Assembly (NCBI RefSeq): GCF_028551275.1
Contig: NZ_CP117025.1
Span: forward strand, 1,483,501-1,547,500
Direction: 5' to 3'
Length of the DNA stretch: 64,000 nt
Origin: Sphingomonas hankookensis
Lineage (GTDB): Bacteria; Pseudomonadota; Alphaproteobacteria; Sphingomonadales; Sphingomonadaceae
In this document: positions 16,827-25,286 of the stretch, one piece after another
Position numbering within the stretch: position 1 is the first letter of the stretch
Layout of the letters: each line of letters begins with the position of its first letter
Notes under the pieces: generated by a model
What the model was told of the DNA's origin: nothing
The model's database searches: none
Seen by the model: the letters and a program-made list of their open reading frames with translations, nothing else
Translations under genes and position numbers: made by a program

Positions 16827-18326
16827 TTATCGAGCCGCCATCTGGCTGGCTTCGGCGCGTGCGGCGATCTTGTTCGCCAGCACGCCGTCCCATTTATACG
16901 GATCCTCGCGGAAGCTCATCGTGCCGTTCGGTGTCGCGAACGCGGTCCAATACAGCAGATAGACCTTTACCGGATCGGCGACCTTGGCCCGCACCGTTTT
17001 GCCCGATGCCAGCGTCGCGTCGATCTGCGTATCCGGCCATTCGGGCGTCGTGCGCAGCAACAGCCGCGCAAGATCCTCGGGCTTTTCCAGACGGACGCAG
17101 CCATGGCTGGCCAGCCGGTCGAACTTCGCAAAGCCGGCCTGCGCCGGCGTGTCGTGCAGATACACCGCGAACGGATTGTCGAAATCGAACTTGAACCGGC
17201 CTAGCGCGCTATTCTCCGACGCTTGTTGCAGGCGACGCCCGCCGCCCTCGGTCTCGATCACGCGAAAGCCGTTGCGCTTAAGATAGCCTGGGTTCGCCCG
17301 CTCCTTCGGCCACAATTCCTTGTCGGCGATCGACGACGGCACGTTCCACGGCGGATTGAGCACGATCGAATGGATCGTCGAGGTCAGCATCGGCGTCTCG
17401 TCACCCGGACGCCCGGTCACCGCCTTCATCGACGTGACCGGCTGGTCGCCATCGAACACGGTCAGCACGGCGGCGGCGATGTTGACCTGGATACGGTTCT
17501 TTTCCAGCTCGGTCGGCAGCCAGCGCCACCGCTCCATATTCGCCTTGATCTGCTTGATCCGCTCGCCCACCGGCACGTTCAGCGACGCGACGGTCTGCGC
17601 GCCGACCTGTCCAGCGGGGTTGAGACCATAGCGGCGCTGGGCGCGGCGGACGGCATCCAGCATCGCCTGATCGAAGGTATCGCCGGTCGGCGACAGGTCG
17701 GCATCCTCGATCGCCAGCCGCTTGCGCAGCGCCGCGACCTGTGGACCCTTGCCGCCCAGCCGCATTTCTGAGCCGGCACCAACCGTCGGCCAACCGCCAT
17801 TCGCCTGAATCTTGCGATAGCGGGCCAGACCGGTCACCAGCGTGTCATAGCCGGCATAGGGCGGTGGCAGCGACGCGATCCAGGCAGCCAGCCGGTCCTT
17901 CGCCAGCGCGTCGCGGAACGACGGCAGCGGGTCGAACGCCTGCGGGCGCATCGCCCAGTCCTTCTGGAAATCGGCATTGTCCAGCCGCCCCGCGCGCACC
18001 GCATGGGCATGATCGAGCGCGGCACGCACGAGTGCCGGTCCGGTCAGCCCGGCCAGCGACGGTTCGCGATCCTTCAACCCCTGCGCCACGGCATCGCGTG
18101 CCAGCAACCGCGCGAGCTCGCTCTCCTGCGCCGCGGTCAGCGTCGGCAGCGGGGCGGCGGCCGGGATTGGCTGCACCATCGACTGGGTCGTCGGCAGCGT
18201 CGGGACGACCGGCGGTGGCGTCACCTGCGCCACGGCGGCGGTCGCACCGGTCAGCGCGATGCCGGCCAGCAGCGCGCGGTGCGCAAGGCGGGCGAAACGA
18301 GGGCGATGGTCGGTAATGCTAATCAT
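16827..18326 (-). CDS. L,D-transpeptidase, YcbB/LdtD type
   Basis: Periplasmic enzyme that makes 3-3 peptidoglycan cross-links or attaches proteins to the wall, using a catalytic cysteine insensitive to most beta-lactams. 499 residues: a signal peptide (about 1-34), an N-terminal scaffold region, a peptidoglycan-binding-1 domain (GGKGPQVAALRKRLAIEDAD...FDQAMLDAVRRAQRRYGLNPAGQVGAQTVASLN, about 195-250), then the YkuD domain with the signature SHGCVRL containing catalytic Cys410. The long form with a binding domain and an inserted lid segment within YkuD fits LdtD (YcbB). ATG 18326 is chosen at the head of the signal peptide; longer in-frame reading upstream overlaps the regA gene. A small lipoprotein gene follows 10 bp after its stop. 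Confidence 0.92.
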   Translation of the reverse strand: MISITDHRPRFARLAHRALLAGIALTGATAAVAQVTPPPVVPTLPTTQSMVQPIPAAAPLPTLTAAQESELARLLARDAVAQGLKDREPSLAGLTGPALVRAALDHAHAVRAGRLDNADFQKDWAMRPQAFDPLPSFRDALAKDRLAAWIASLPPPYAGYDTLVTGLARYRKIQANGGWPTVGAGSEMRLGGKGPQVAALRKRLAIEDADLSPTGDTFDQAMLDAVRRAQRRYGLNPAGQVGAQTVASLNVPVGERIKQIKANMERWRWLPTELEKNRIQVNIAAAVLTVFDGDQPVTSMKAVTGRPGDETPMLTSTIHSIVLNPPWNVPSSIADKELWPKERANPGYLKRNGFRVIETEGGGRRLQQASENSALGRFKFDFDNPFAVYLHDTPAQAGFAKFDRLASHGCVRLEKPEDLARLLLRTTPEWPDTQIDATLASGKTVRAKVADPVKVYLLYWTAFATPNGTMSFREDPYKWDGVLANKIAARAEASQMAAR

Positions 18327-18445
18327 CCTATACTCTTCCGGTGCGGCACGCAGGCTATAGTCTCTTCGAACCTGCCGCACGATGAACCGTTCCGCCTTTG
18401 GCGGCATGTTACCACAGGGACGGGGTGGTTTCGAACCCCTGCCGC

Positions 18446-18976
18446 TCAAGAAAGATGGCGCTTGTCGAGCTTTCGCGCGAGCGTCCTGCGGTGCATTCCC
18501 AGCCTTCGCGCGGCTTCCGAGATGTTGAATCCAGTGTCCGCGAGCGTCTGATGGATGTGTTCCCACTCCAGCGTCTTGATCGAGGTGGGAGCGGCGGTCA
18601 GGTCGGCATCGGCATTGCCCTCTACCCGGGCGAAGGCGGCCTCGATTTCGTCGGTGTTGGCCGGTTTGGTCAGATAGTTGGTCGCACCCAGCTTGATCGC
18701 CTCCACCGCGGTCGCGATGCTGGCGAAGCCGGTCAGCACGACGATGCGGATCGTCGGATCGATCGCCGACAGCGCGGAGACGCAGGCCAGCCCAGACGCG
18801 CCGCCCAGCCGCAGGTCGACCACCGCATATTCCGGTTCGAAGCTGCGCGCGACATCCTCCAGCCGGTCGGGACCGTCGATCACCTCTACGCCATAGCCGC
18901 GTCGTTCGAACGATCGGCACAATGTACGGGCAAAGGTCGCGTCGTCCTCGACGATCAGCAATCGGCGCTCGGTCAT
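18446..18976 (-). CDS. Redox response regulator, RegA/ActR/PrrA family
   Basis: Cytoplasmic response regulator of 176 residues, partner of the overlapping RegB-like kinase. Receiver domain residues 5-115 with Asp11/Asp12, phospho-acceptor Asp54 (YAVVDLRLGG) and Lys in YLTKPAN. A short linker leads to a Fis-type helix-turn-helix (EWEHIHQTLADTGFNISEAARRLGMHRRTLARKLDKR), the most conserved signature of this family. RegA-type regulators control respiratory oxidases, photosynthesis, nitrogen and carbon fixation genes in response to quinone redox state. Its position beside cyoABCD makes the quinol oxidase an obvious candidate target. The reading overlaps regB by ATGA. Confidence 0.92.
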   Translation of the reverse strand: MTERRLLIVEDDATFARTLCRSFERRGYGVEVIDGPDRLEDVARSFEPEYAVVDLRLGGASGLACVSALSAIDPTIRIVVLTGFASIATAVEAIKLGATNYLTKPANTDEIEAAFARVEGNADADLTAAPTSIKTLEWEHIHQTLADTGFNISEAARRLGMHRRTLARKLDKRHLS

Positions 18977-20280
18977 CGCGTCTTCTCCAGCGCCAGCGAA
19001 TCGATCGGCAGGATCAGCGTCGTCTCCGCCCCGCCGCCATCACGGTTCAATGCCTCGATCGTGCCGCCCAGCGGGCGCAGGACATTGGTGGCGAGATAGA
19101 GGCCGAGCCCGGCGCCCTGCCGATCCTTGCTGGTATTATAGGGTTTGCCGAGCTGTGAGAGAATGCGGTCGGTAAAACCATTGCCGTCGTCGCGCACCGT
19201 CAGTCGGAGCGTCGATCCGTCGCGCAGCGCCAGCAGCGCGATGTTGCGCCCGCCAGCCTCGAGAGCATTGTCGAGCAGATTGGTCAGCGCTTGCGCCAGC
19301 GCGCGGTCGGCGACGATCGGTACGTCGGGCCCCAAGCGATCCTCGAACACGGCGCGTGCCGGATCGTTGCCGCGCCAGCGGTCGAGCGTCGCGGTCAGGA
19401 AGGTCCGCAATGTCGTGCGGGTCGGTGCCTCGCCGGTCACTTCGCCCGCGGCGAACAGGATGCCCGACACGATTTCCTTGCAGCGCGCGACTTCGGCCCG
19501 CATGTCGTCGACCTCCGCGACGAAGCGCGGGTCGCGGCAGATCGCCGGTTCGTTCTTCCAGTCGCCGAGCAGCACCGAGATCGACGACAGCGGCGTGCCC
19601 AGCTCGTGCGCCGCACCGCTGGCGAGCAGGCCCATGCGGACGATATGCTCTTCCTCGACCGCGCGCTGGTGGAGCTGGGCGACCTTGGTATCGCGGTCGC
19701 GCAGGTTCGCGGCGATGCGCGTGACGAAGGCGACCAGCAGGGTCGCCGCCAGCACAAAATTGATCCAGTTGCCGATCAGATAGGCGTCGGACAGGCTGCT
19801 GGCATAGGCCGGCGGCAGGTCGAGCGGGCGGTGGAACGGGCCGAGCAGCGCGAACGCCCCGCTGGTGATCGCGACCAGCGCCCAGCTCGACCAGACCTTC
19901 AACAGGATCGCGCCGATCACGACCTGCAACAGATAGAGCGACACGAACGGATTGCGCGCCCCGCCCGACAAGTACAGTTGCGCCGTCAGTGCGGCGACGT
20001 CGAGGACGAGCGCAGCGAACAGCGGCAAATTGGTGTCGCTCCACCGCGACCGGCGCGCCAGCGTGACGAGGTTCAGCACCACCAGCGCCGCCAGCACGCT
20101 CGCCATCGGGATCAGTGGCAGGCGGATGCCGAGCAGCCCGTCGACCACCAGGATCGTGCCCAGCTGCCCCCCGACCGCCAGCCAGCGCAGCTGCACGAGC
20201 AACAGCATGTTGCGGCCGACTCCGTCCGCCATGGGCAGGCGCGGAGTCGTGGAAGGAGGGGCGGGTTGCATCGGGCGCAT
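18973..20280 (-). CDS. Redox sensor histidine kinase, RegB/ActS/PrrB family
   Basis: Membrane kinase, 435 residues, with six predicted membrane helices (about residues 25-190) and a cytoplasmic HisKA/ATPase module. Family marks are all present: the ubiquinone-binding motif GGARNPF at 106-112, the H-box SGAAHELGTPLSSISVLLGDW with His225, a cysteine at 267 (RCKEIVSG) matching the redox-active Cys of RegB, N-box TNLLDNALEAGG and GAGLGLYLA. In Rhodobacter RegB the quinone pool and that Cys inhibit kinase activity under oxidising conditions. It starts 1 bp after the surf1 stop codon, so it is part of the quinol-oxidase transcript or coupled to it. An alternative start at Met17 is possible. Confidence 0.93.
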   Translation of the reverse strand: MRPMQPAPPSTTPRLPMADGVGRNMLLLVQLRWLAVGGQLGTILVVDGLLGIRLPLIPMASVLAALVVLNLVTLARRSRWSDTNLPLFAALVLDVAALTAQLYLSGGARNPFVSLYLLQVVIGAILLKVWSSWALVAITSGAFALLGPFHRPLDLPPAYASSLSDAYLIGNWINFVLAATLLVAFVTRIAANLRDRDTKVAQLHQRAVEEEHIVRMGLLASGAAHELGTPLSSISVLLGDWKNEPAICRDPRFVAEVDDMRAEVARCKEIVSGILFAAGEVTGEAPTRTTLRTFLTATLDRWRGNDPARAVFEDRLGPDVPIVADRALAQALTNLLDNALEAGGRNIALLALRDGSTLRLTVRDDGNGFTDRILSQLGKPYNTSKDRQGAGLGLYLATNVLRPLGGTIEALNRDGGGAETTLILPIDSLALEKTR

Positions 20281-20281
20281 G

Positions 20282-20977
20282 TTACGCCCGTGGTTCGCGC
20301 CGTGCGACCCACCATGTCATGCCACCCAGCAGCAGCGCGAGGCCGAACCAGGTCAGCGCGTAGACGAGGTGGTTGTTGCGGAACGAGACGATGGTCAGCC
20401 CACCGCGCGGCCACTCGACCTGTGGATCGGCGACGGCATCGATGAAATAGGGGGCGACGTCGGTGAGCCCACGCCGGGCCGCGATCGCCGCGACGTCGCG
20501 TGAATGCCAGCGATCCTCGGCCGGCACGTTGCTGCGCAGGAAGCCGCCGCCCGGTTCGCTGATGCGCAGCAGCCCGCGCACGGTCACGGTGCCGGGTGGC
20601 GGGGGCACCTTGCCGCGCTGGTCAGCCGGCACGAACCCGCGATTGACGAGGAGCGTGAAGCGCCCGGTATCGAGCGGCGTCAGGACCCAGAAGCCGCCGC
20701 CGAGCGCCGTTGCGGCCTGGGTATAGGTGTCGGCGTCGGGGCGGTAGCGCCCGGTAGCGATGACGGGACGATAGGCGTCGTTGCTCGTGATCGTGCCCCA
20801 TGCCGCTGGGGGCGGGGCGGGGACGGGCGGGGAGCGGAGCATCCCTTCGGTCCGCTGGATCAGGTCCAGCTTCCATGCGCGACGCTGCAGCTGCCACACG
20901 CCCAGGCCGATCAGGCCGGCGATGACGCATCCGATCAGCGTGCCGATCAGGATGCGTCGGATCGGCCGGCCCCGCAT
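20282..20977 (-). CDS. SURF1-family oxidase assembly protein
   Basis: Inner-membrane assembly factor, 231 residues, with the SURF1 topology: an N-terminal membrane helix (about 9-29, GTLIGCVIAGLIGLGVWQLQR), a periplasmic domain, and a C-terminal helix (about 203-223, NHLVYALTWFGLALLLGGMTWW). Conserved landmarks include LGVWQLQRRAWKLDLIQ, the central GFWVLTPLDTGRFTLLVNRGFVP and the end NNHLVYALTWFGLA. SURF1 helps insert haem into haem-copper oxidases. Its ATG overlaps the cyoD TGA, so this copy appears dedicated to the quinol oxidase, as known for Surf1q of Paracoccus. ATG 20977 is chosen because the longer reading is a shadow of cyoD. Confidence 0.92.
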   Translation of the reverse strand: MRGRPIRRILIGTLIGCVIAGLIGLGVWQLQRRAWKLDLIQRTEGMLRSPPVPAPPPAAWGTITSNDAYRPVIATGRYRPDADTYTQAATALGGGFWVLTPLDTGRFTLLVNRGFVPADQRGKVPPPPGTVTVRGLLRISEPGGGFLRSNVPAEDRWHSRDVAAIAARRGLTDVAPYFIDAVADPQVEWPRGGLTIVSFRNNHLVYALTWFGLALLLGGMTWWVARREPRA

Positions 20978-21366
20978 CACATCGCGCCCATGTCCCCGGA
21001 CATCTGCGGCATCATGTTCACGTTCATATGGTACATGACCCACAGCGACCCGGCGATCACGATCCCGACCAGGACGACGGTGAAGATCAGCGCCATCAAC
21101 GTCCAGCCGCTTTCCGACTTGGTGTTCATGTGCAGGAAGTAGATCATGTGGACGACGATCTGCACGACCGCGCACAGCATGACGATGCCCGCGGTGATCC
21201 GCGTATCGGCAAAGGCGTTGGTCATGACGAGCGCGAAGGGGATCGCGGTCAGCAGCACCGACAGCAGGAAGCCGATGACATAGTCCTTGCGCGAACCATG
21301 TGCGGGCGCGTCGCCATGGCCGTGAGCGCCATGACCGTGCGCGTCGTGATGGGCGTGGCTGGCCAT
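20977..21366 (-). CDS. cyoD: Cytochrome bo3 quinol oxidase subunit IV
   Basis: Small membrane subunit, 129 residues, of the proton-pumping ubiquinol oxidase. Three hydrophobic helices follow: YVIGFLLSVLLTAIPFALVM, AGIVMLCAVVQIVVHMIYFLHM and LMALIFTVVLVGIVIAGSLWVMYHMN, matching CyoD in order and spacing (QIVVHMIYFLHMN is a strong mark). The N-terminus (MASHAHHDAHGHGAHGHGDAPAHG) is unusually rich in His, with nine in the first 28 residues; a metal-holding role is conceivable but unproven. The ATG overlaps the cyoC TAA by one base. Confidence 0.94.
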   Translation of the reverse strand: MASHAHHDAHGHGAHGHGDAPAHGSRKDYVIGFLLSVLLTAIPFALVMTNAFADTRITAGIVMLCAVVQIVVHMIYFLHMNTKSESGWTLMALIFTVVLVGIVIAGSLWVMYHMNVNMMPQMSGDMGAM

Positions 21367-21995
21367 TAGAGGACTCCCAGCAGATAGACGAAGGTGAAGA
21401 CGCCGATCCAGATGACGTCGAGGAAGTGCCAGAACAGCGACAGGCACATCAGCCGGCGCATGTTGGCAGCACCGAGGCCGTATTTGGCGACCTGCACCAT
21501 CAGCGTGACCAGCCAGATCGAGCCGAAGGTGACGTGCAACCCGTGGGTGCCGACCAGCGTGAAGAACGCCGACAGGAACGCGCTGCGCTGCGGCCCGGCG
21601 CCTTCATGGATCAGGTGGCTGAATTCGTAGAGTTCGATGCCGAGGAAGCACAGGCCGAACACGCCGGTGATGGCGAGCCAGCGCAGCGTCGCGGCCTTCT
21701 TGCCCTCTTCGGCGGCGATCATCGCGAAGCCGTAGGTGATCGACGAGAACAGCAGCATCGCGGTGTTGAGCGCGACGAGCGGCAGGTCGAACAGCTCCTT
21801 GGCGTCGGGGCCACCCGCGGTGCTACCCGAATAGACGCCATAGGCGGCGAAGAGCATGGCGAAGATGAGACAGTCGCTCATCAGGTAAAGCCAGAAGCCG
21901 AGCATGGTGCTCGACCCGGCCTCATGCTCATGCTCCTCCGCCAGGTGGTAGGCGCGACCTTCCGCGCCCGCGGGGACTTGTACCGACGAACCCAT
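21366..21995 (-). CDS. cyoC: Cytochrome bo3 quinol oxidase subunit III
   Basis: Membrane subunit of 209 residues with five hydrophobic helices, as in CyoC: LGFWLYLMSDCLIFAMLFAAYGVY, LVALNTAMLLFSSITYGFAMI, the helix with ITGVFGLCFLGIELYEF, FFTLVGTHGLHVTFGSIWLVTLMVQV and LFWHFLDVIWIGVFTFVYLLG. The motifs GxxLYLMSDCLIFA and THGLHV..WHFLDVIWIGVF are diagnostic for heme-copper oxidase subunit III. It sits 3 bp downstream of the cyoB stop, in the normal cyoABCD order. Confidence 0.95.
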   Translation of the reverse strand: MGSSVQVPAGAEGRAYHLAEEHEHEAGSSTMLGFWLYLMSDCLIFAMLFAAYGVYSGSTAGGPDAKELFDLPLVALNTAMLLFSSITYGFAMIAAEEGKKAATLRWLAITGVFGLCFLGIELYEFSHLIHEGAGPQRSAFLSAFFTLVGTHGLHVTFGSIWLVTLMVQVAKYGLGAANMRRLMCLSLFWHFLDVIWIGVFTFVYLLGVL

Positions 21996-21998
21996 GTT

Positions 21999-23999
21999 TT
22001 ACGCCCCCGCGGCCTGGAGGTCGGCGGTGCGCCGCCGCTCCGTCTCGATGACTTCCTCGACCGGAATGTGGAAGTCACGCTTGTAGTTGAAGGTGTGGAA
22101 GATCGCGATGCCGATCACCGCGACGAACGACAGCGCCGCCAGCCACCAGATATACCAGACCATCGCCAGACCGAACACGGTCGACACGCCCGCGATCACG
22201 ATACCGGCCCAGGTGTTGCTCGGCATGTGGATCGGCTGGAAGCCTTCGGTCGGCCGGGCATATTTGTGGCTCTTCATGTCGTACCACGCGTCCATGTCAT
22301 GAACGACGGGGGTGAAGGCGAAGTTATAGTCCGGCGGCGGCGACGAGGTCGCCCATTCGAGGCTGCGGCCGTCCCACGGATCGCCGGTCACGTCGCGCAG
22401 CTTGTCGCGGTTCAAGATGCTGACGGCGATCTGCACCAGGAAGGCGGCGATGCCGACCGCGATGATCACGGCACCCACGGCGGCAATGACGAACCAGATC
22501 TGCAGGCTCGGATCGTCGAAGTGGCGCAGACGCCGGGTGATGCCCATCAGGCCCAGCACGTAGAGCGGCGTGAAGGCGACCCAGAAGCCGACGAACCAGC
22601 ACCAGAAGCTGACCAGACCCCATTTGCGGTCGAGCTTGAAGCCGAACGCCTTGGGGAACCAGTAGTTGATGCCGGCGAAGGTACCGAACACGACCGCGCC
22701 GATGATCACGTTGTGGAAGTGCGCGATCAGGAACAGCGAGTTGTGCAGCACGAAGTCGGCCGGCGGCACCGCGAGCAGAACGCCGGTCATGCCGCCGATG
22801 GTGAAGGTCAGCATGAAGGCGATCGCCCACATCATCGGCAGCTCGTAGCGGATACGGCCGCGATACATGGTGAACAGCCAGTTGAAGATCTTCGCGCCCG
22901 TCGGGATCGAGATGATCATCGTGGTGATGCCGAAGAACGAGTTGACGCTCGCCCCCGACCCCATGGTGAAGAAGTGGTGCAGCCACACCAGATACGACAG
23001 GATGGTGATGACCAGCAGCGCGTAGACCATCGACGTATAGCCGAACAGCCGCTTGCTGGAGAAGGTCGACACGACTTCGGAGAACACGCCGAACACCGGC
23101 AGGACCAGGATGTAGACCTCCGGGTGGCCCCAGATCCAGATCATGTTCACGTACATCATCGGGTTGCCGCCGAGCGTGTTCGTGAAGAAGTTGGTGCCGA
23201 CATAGCGGTCGAGCGACAGCATGGCGAGCACGGCGGTCAGGACCGGGAAGGCGGCGACGATCAAAATGTTGGTGACCAGCGCCGACCAGGTGAAGATCGG
23301 CATCTTCATCAGGCCCATGCCCGGTGCGCGCATCTTGACGATGGTCGCGATCAGGTTGACGCCCGACAACAATGTCCCGACGCCCGCCAGCTGGAGCGCC
23401 CAGATATAATAGTCGACGCCCACGTCCGGCGAATAATCCAGCCCCGACAGCGGCGCGAACGCCAGCCAGCCGGTGCGGGCGAATTCGCCGACGAACAGGC
23501 TGGCCATCACGATCACGACGCCCGATGCGGTCATCCAGAAGCTGAAATTGTTCAGGAACGGGAAGGACACGTCGCGCGCCCCGATCTGCAACGGCACGAT
23601 ATAGTTCATCAGCCCGGTGACGAACGGCATCGCGACGAAGAAGATCATGATGACACCGTGAGCGGTGAACACCTGATCATAATGGTGCGCGTTCAGAAAG
23701 CCTTCGTTGTCGCCGAACGCGATCGCCTGCTGGCTGCGCATCATGATGGCGTCGGCGAAGCCGCGCAGCAGCATGACGATGCCGAGGATCATGTACATGA
23801 TCCCGATCTTCTTGTGATCGACCGTCGTGAACCACTCTTTCCAGAGATAGCCCCACAGTTTGAAATAGGTCAGCGCCGCCAGCACCGCCGCGCCGCCGAT
23901 GGCGACCGCGATGAAGGTCATGACGATGATCGGTTCGTGGATCGGGAAGCTTTCGAGCGTCAGGCGCCCGAAGATCAGCTTGGTAAGGGTATCGGACAT
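21999..23999 (-). CDS. cyoB: Cytochrome bo3 quinol oxidase subunit I
   Basis: Catalytic subunit, 666 residues (E. coli CyoB has 663), holding low-spin haem b, haem o3 and CuB. It has about 15 membrane helices. Haem and copper ligands are recognisable in [15 protein letters not shown] (low-spin haem His), [17 protein letters not shown] (CuB His cross-linked to Tyr), the VWLHHFFT His pair (CuB) and [20 protein letters not shown] (haem His). Ubiquinol oxidation drives proton pumping. ATG 23999 is chosen; an in-frame TTG six codons upstream is less convincing. The haem O synthase gene cyoE is not present in the window. Confidence 0.97.
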   Translation of the reverse strand: MSDTLTKLIFGRLTLESFPIHEPIIVMTFIAVAIGGAAVLAALTYFKLWGYLWKEWFTTVDHKKIGIMYMILGIVMLLRGFADAIMMRSQQAIAFGDNEGFLNAHHYDQVFTAHGVIMIFFVAMPFVTGLMNYIVPLQIGARDVSFPFLNNFSFWMTASGVVIVMASLFVGEFARTGWLAFAPLSGLDYSPDVGVDYYIWALQLAGVGTLLSGVNLIATIVKMRAPGMGLMKMPIFTWSALVTNILIVAAFPVLTAVLAMLSLDRYVGTNFFTNTLGGNPMMYVNMIWIWGHPEVYILVLPVFGVFSEVVSTFSSKRLFGYTSMVYALLVITILSYLVWLHHFFTMGSGASVNSFFGITTMIISIPTGAKIFNWLFTMYRGRIRYELPMMWAIAFMLTFTIGGMTGVLLAVPPADFVLHNSLFLIAHFHNVIIGAVVFGTFAGINYWFPKAFGFKLDRKWGLVSFWCWFVGFWVAFTPLYVLGLMGITRRLRHFDDPSLQIWFVIAAVGAVIIAVGIAAFLVQIAVSILNRDKLRDVTGDPWDGRSLEWATSSPPPDYNFAFTPVVHDMDAWYDMKSHKYARPTEGFQPIHMPSNTWAGIVIAGVSTVFGLAMVWYIWWLAALSFVAVIGIAIFHTFNYKRDFHIPVEEVIETERRRTADLQAAGA

Positions 24000-24009
24000 G
24001 ATCTCGTTC

Positions 24010-25155
24010 TCAGCCAAGTGCCGGAGCGGTGCGGCCCGGGATCGCGGGCGGCGCGATGCGGGTCATGTTGCGGTTGGCGTCGTTGCCCGGATCGGCGGCA
24101 CCGGGAGCGGCCGACGACCCCTGCGGCGCATCGCCGCTGCTATGCGGGCTGACACCATATTCGGAAGGTGCCTTTTCCAGCGCGCCCTTGGTACGCTCCC
24201 CTTCGGGCAGTCGGCTGTTGACCGCCGAACCATGGCCTCCATGGCCCATGCTTTCGGTCATGCACGGCGTGCCGGGCTTGACGCACATCTGCACGATGCG
24301 GGTGAACAGCCCCTGTTCGACCCCGCTGAAGCCCATCGGCGGCACCTTTTCGCTCGGCTTCTCCAGCTCGAGATAGCGCGCGGTGTCCAGCCGGTTCGGC
24401 ATCGCCTTCACGCCTGCCACGAACTTGTCGAAGCCGGCGGCGTCGGTGCTCGTCGTCTTGAAGTTCATATAGGAGAAGCCGGCACCGCTATAATGCGCCG
24501 ACATGCCGTCGAAGGTGCCCGGACGGTTCAGCACGGCGTGGAGCTTCGTCTCCATGCCCGGCATCGTGTAGATCATGCCGGCCATGGCAGGCACGTAGAA
24601 GGTGTTCATCACCGACGACGACGACAGACGGAACCGTACCTGGCGATCGACCGGCACGACCAGGCGATTGACCGTCGCGATGCCCTGTTCGGGATAGATG
24701 AACAGCCATTTCCAGTCGAGCGAGACGACCTGGATCTCCAGCGGCTGCTGGTCCTCGGGCACCGGCTTGCCGGACGAAATCTGCCCGATCGGGCGATAGG
24801 GATCGAGCAGGTGGGTGCTGATCCAGGTCAGCGCGCCGAGCGCGATGACGATCAGCAGCGGACCGGACCAGATGACCAGTTCGAGCGCGGTCGAATGGTC
24901 CCAGTCGGGCTTGTAGGTCGCCGTTTCGTTGCTGGCGCGGTATTTCCACGCGAACCAGACGATCAGCGCCATCACCGGAATGATGATGAGCAGCATCAGG
25001 CCGACCGATATCATCAGGACGTCGGCCTGTTGGCGCGCGATGTCGCCGGCGGGATTGAGCACGACCAGGTCGCATCCGCCGAGCAGCGGCAGGGCCGCGA
25101 GCGGGAGGAGCGAACGCAGTGGCCGGTGCCACGGGAGCGAGCGGGGCAGGATCAT
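24010..25155 (-). CDS. cyoA: Cytochrome bo3 quinol oxidase subunit II (lipoprotein)
   Basis: Subunit II, 381 residues, about 65 longer than E. coli CyoA. A signal peptide ends in the lipobox LPLLGGC (Cys28). Two membrane helices follow (about 45-68 and 90-112) and then the cupredoxin-like domain with [19 protein letters not shown] and [25 protein letters not shown]. The CuA ligands of cytochrome c oxidases are absent, as expected for a quinol oxidase. The extra length is a C-terminal polar tail rich in Pro, Ala, Gly and Ser (about 315-381). First gene of cyoABCD-surf1-regB-regA; its promoter lies in the divergent region with the MHS transporter gene. Confidence 0.95.
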   Translation of the reverse strand: MILPRSLPWHRPLRSLLPLAALPLLGGCDLVVLNPAGDIARQQADVLMISVGLMLLIIIPVMALIVWFAWKYRASNETATYKPDWDHSTALELVIWSGPLLIVIALGALTWISTHLLDPYRPIGQISSGKPVPEDQQPLEIQVVSLDWKWLFIYPEQGIATVNRLVVPVDRQVRFRLSSSSVMNTFYVPAMAGMIYTMPGMETKLHAVLNRPGTFDGMSAHYSGAGFSYMNFKTTSTDAAGFDKFVAGVKAMPNRLDTARYLELEKPSEKVPPMGFSGVEQGLFTRIVQMCVKPGTPCMTESMGHGGHGSAVNSRLPEGERTKGALEKAPSEYGVSPHSSGDAPQGSSAAPGAADPGNDANRNMTRIAPPAIPGRTAPALG

Positions 25156-25180
25156 GGGCGCGACCTATGCCGTGCGATGC

Positions 25181-25232
25181 TGCACTGCGATAGGACATTT
25201 TGTCCTATCCCCGCGTTTGGTGCATTGCGATA
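25181..25232. promoter_or_regulatory. Inverted repeat and direct repeats in the cyoA / MHS divergent promoter region
   Basis: GATAGGACA and TGTCCTATC (25189-25197 and 25201-25209) form a perfect 9-bp inverted repeat around TTT. It is flanked by a direct repeat TGCAYTGCGATA at 25181-25192 and 25221-25232, offset 40 bp, close to four helical turns. The cluster begins 26 bp upstream of the cyoA start and ends 55 bp before the MHS gene start. This arrangement suggests operator sites, for RegA or another oxygen or redox regulator; the identity of the binder is unknown. Confidence 0.5.
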
Positions 25233-25286
25233 ACGGGCGCACATTCTGTTTATCCGCGCGGCATCCGCGCTGCTCTTGGAGTCCCT

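Noticed and set aside
18405..18445. tRNA-like T-arm (GGTTTCGAACCCC) downstream of regA
   Set aside because: No acceptor stem, anticodon arm or CCA end can be built around it on either strand; the likeness is limited to about 13 bases.
21300..24152. A 950-codon plus-strand frame opposite cyoC/cyoB
   Set aside because: Antisense of well-conserved oxidase genes; composition is His/Asp/Arg-rich without recognisable structure.
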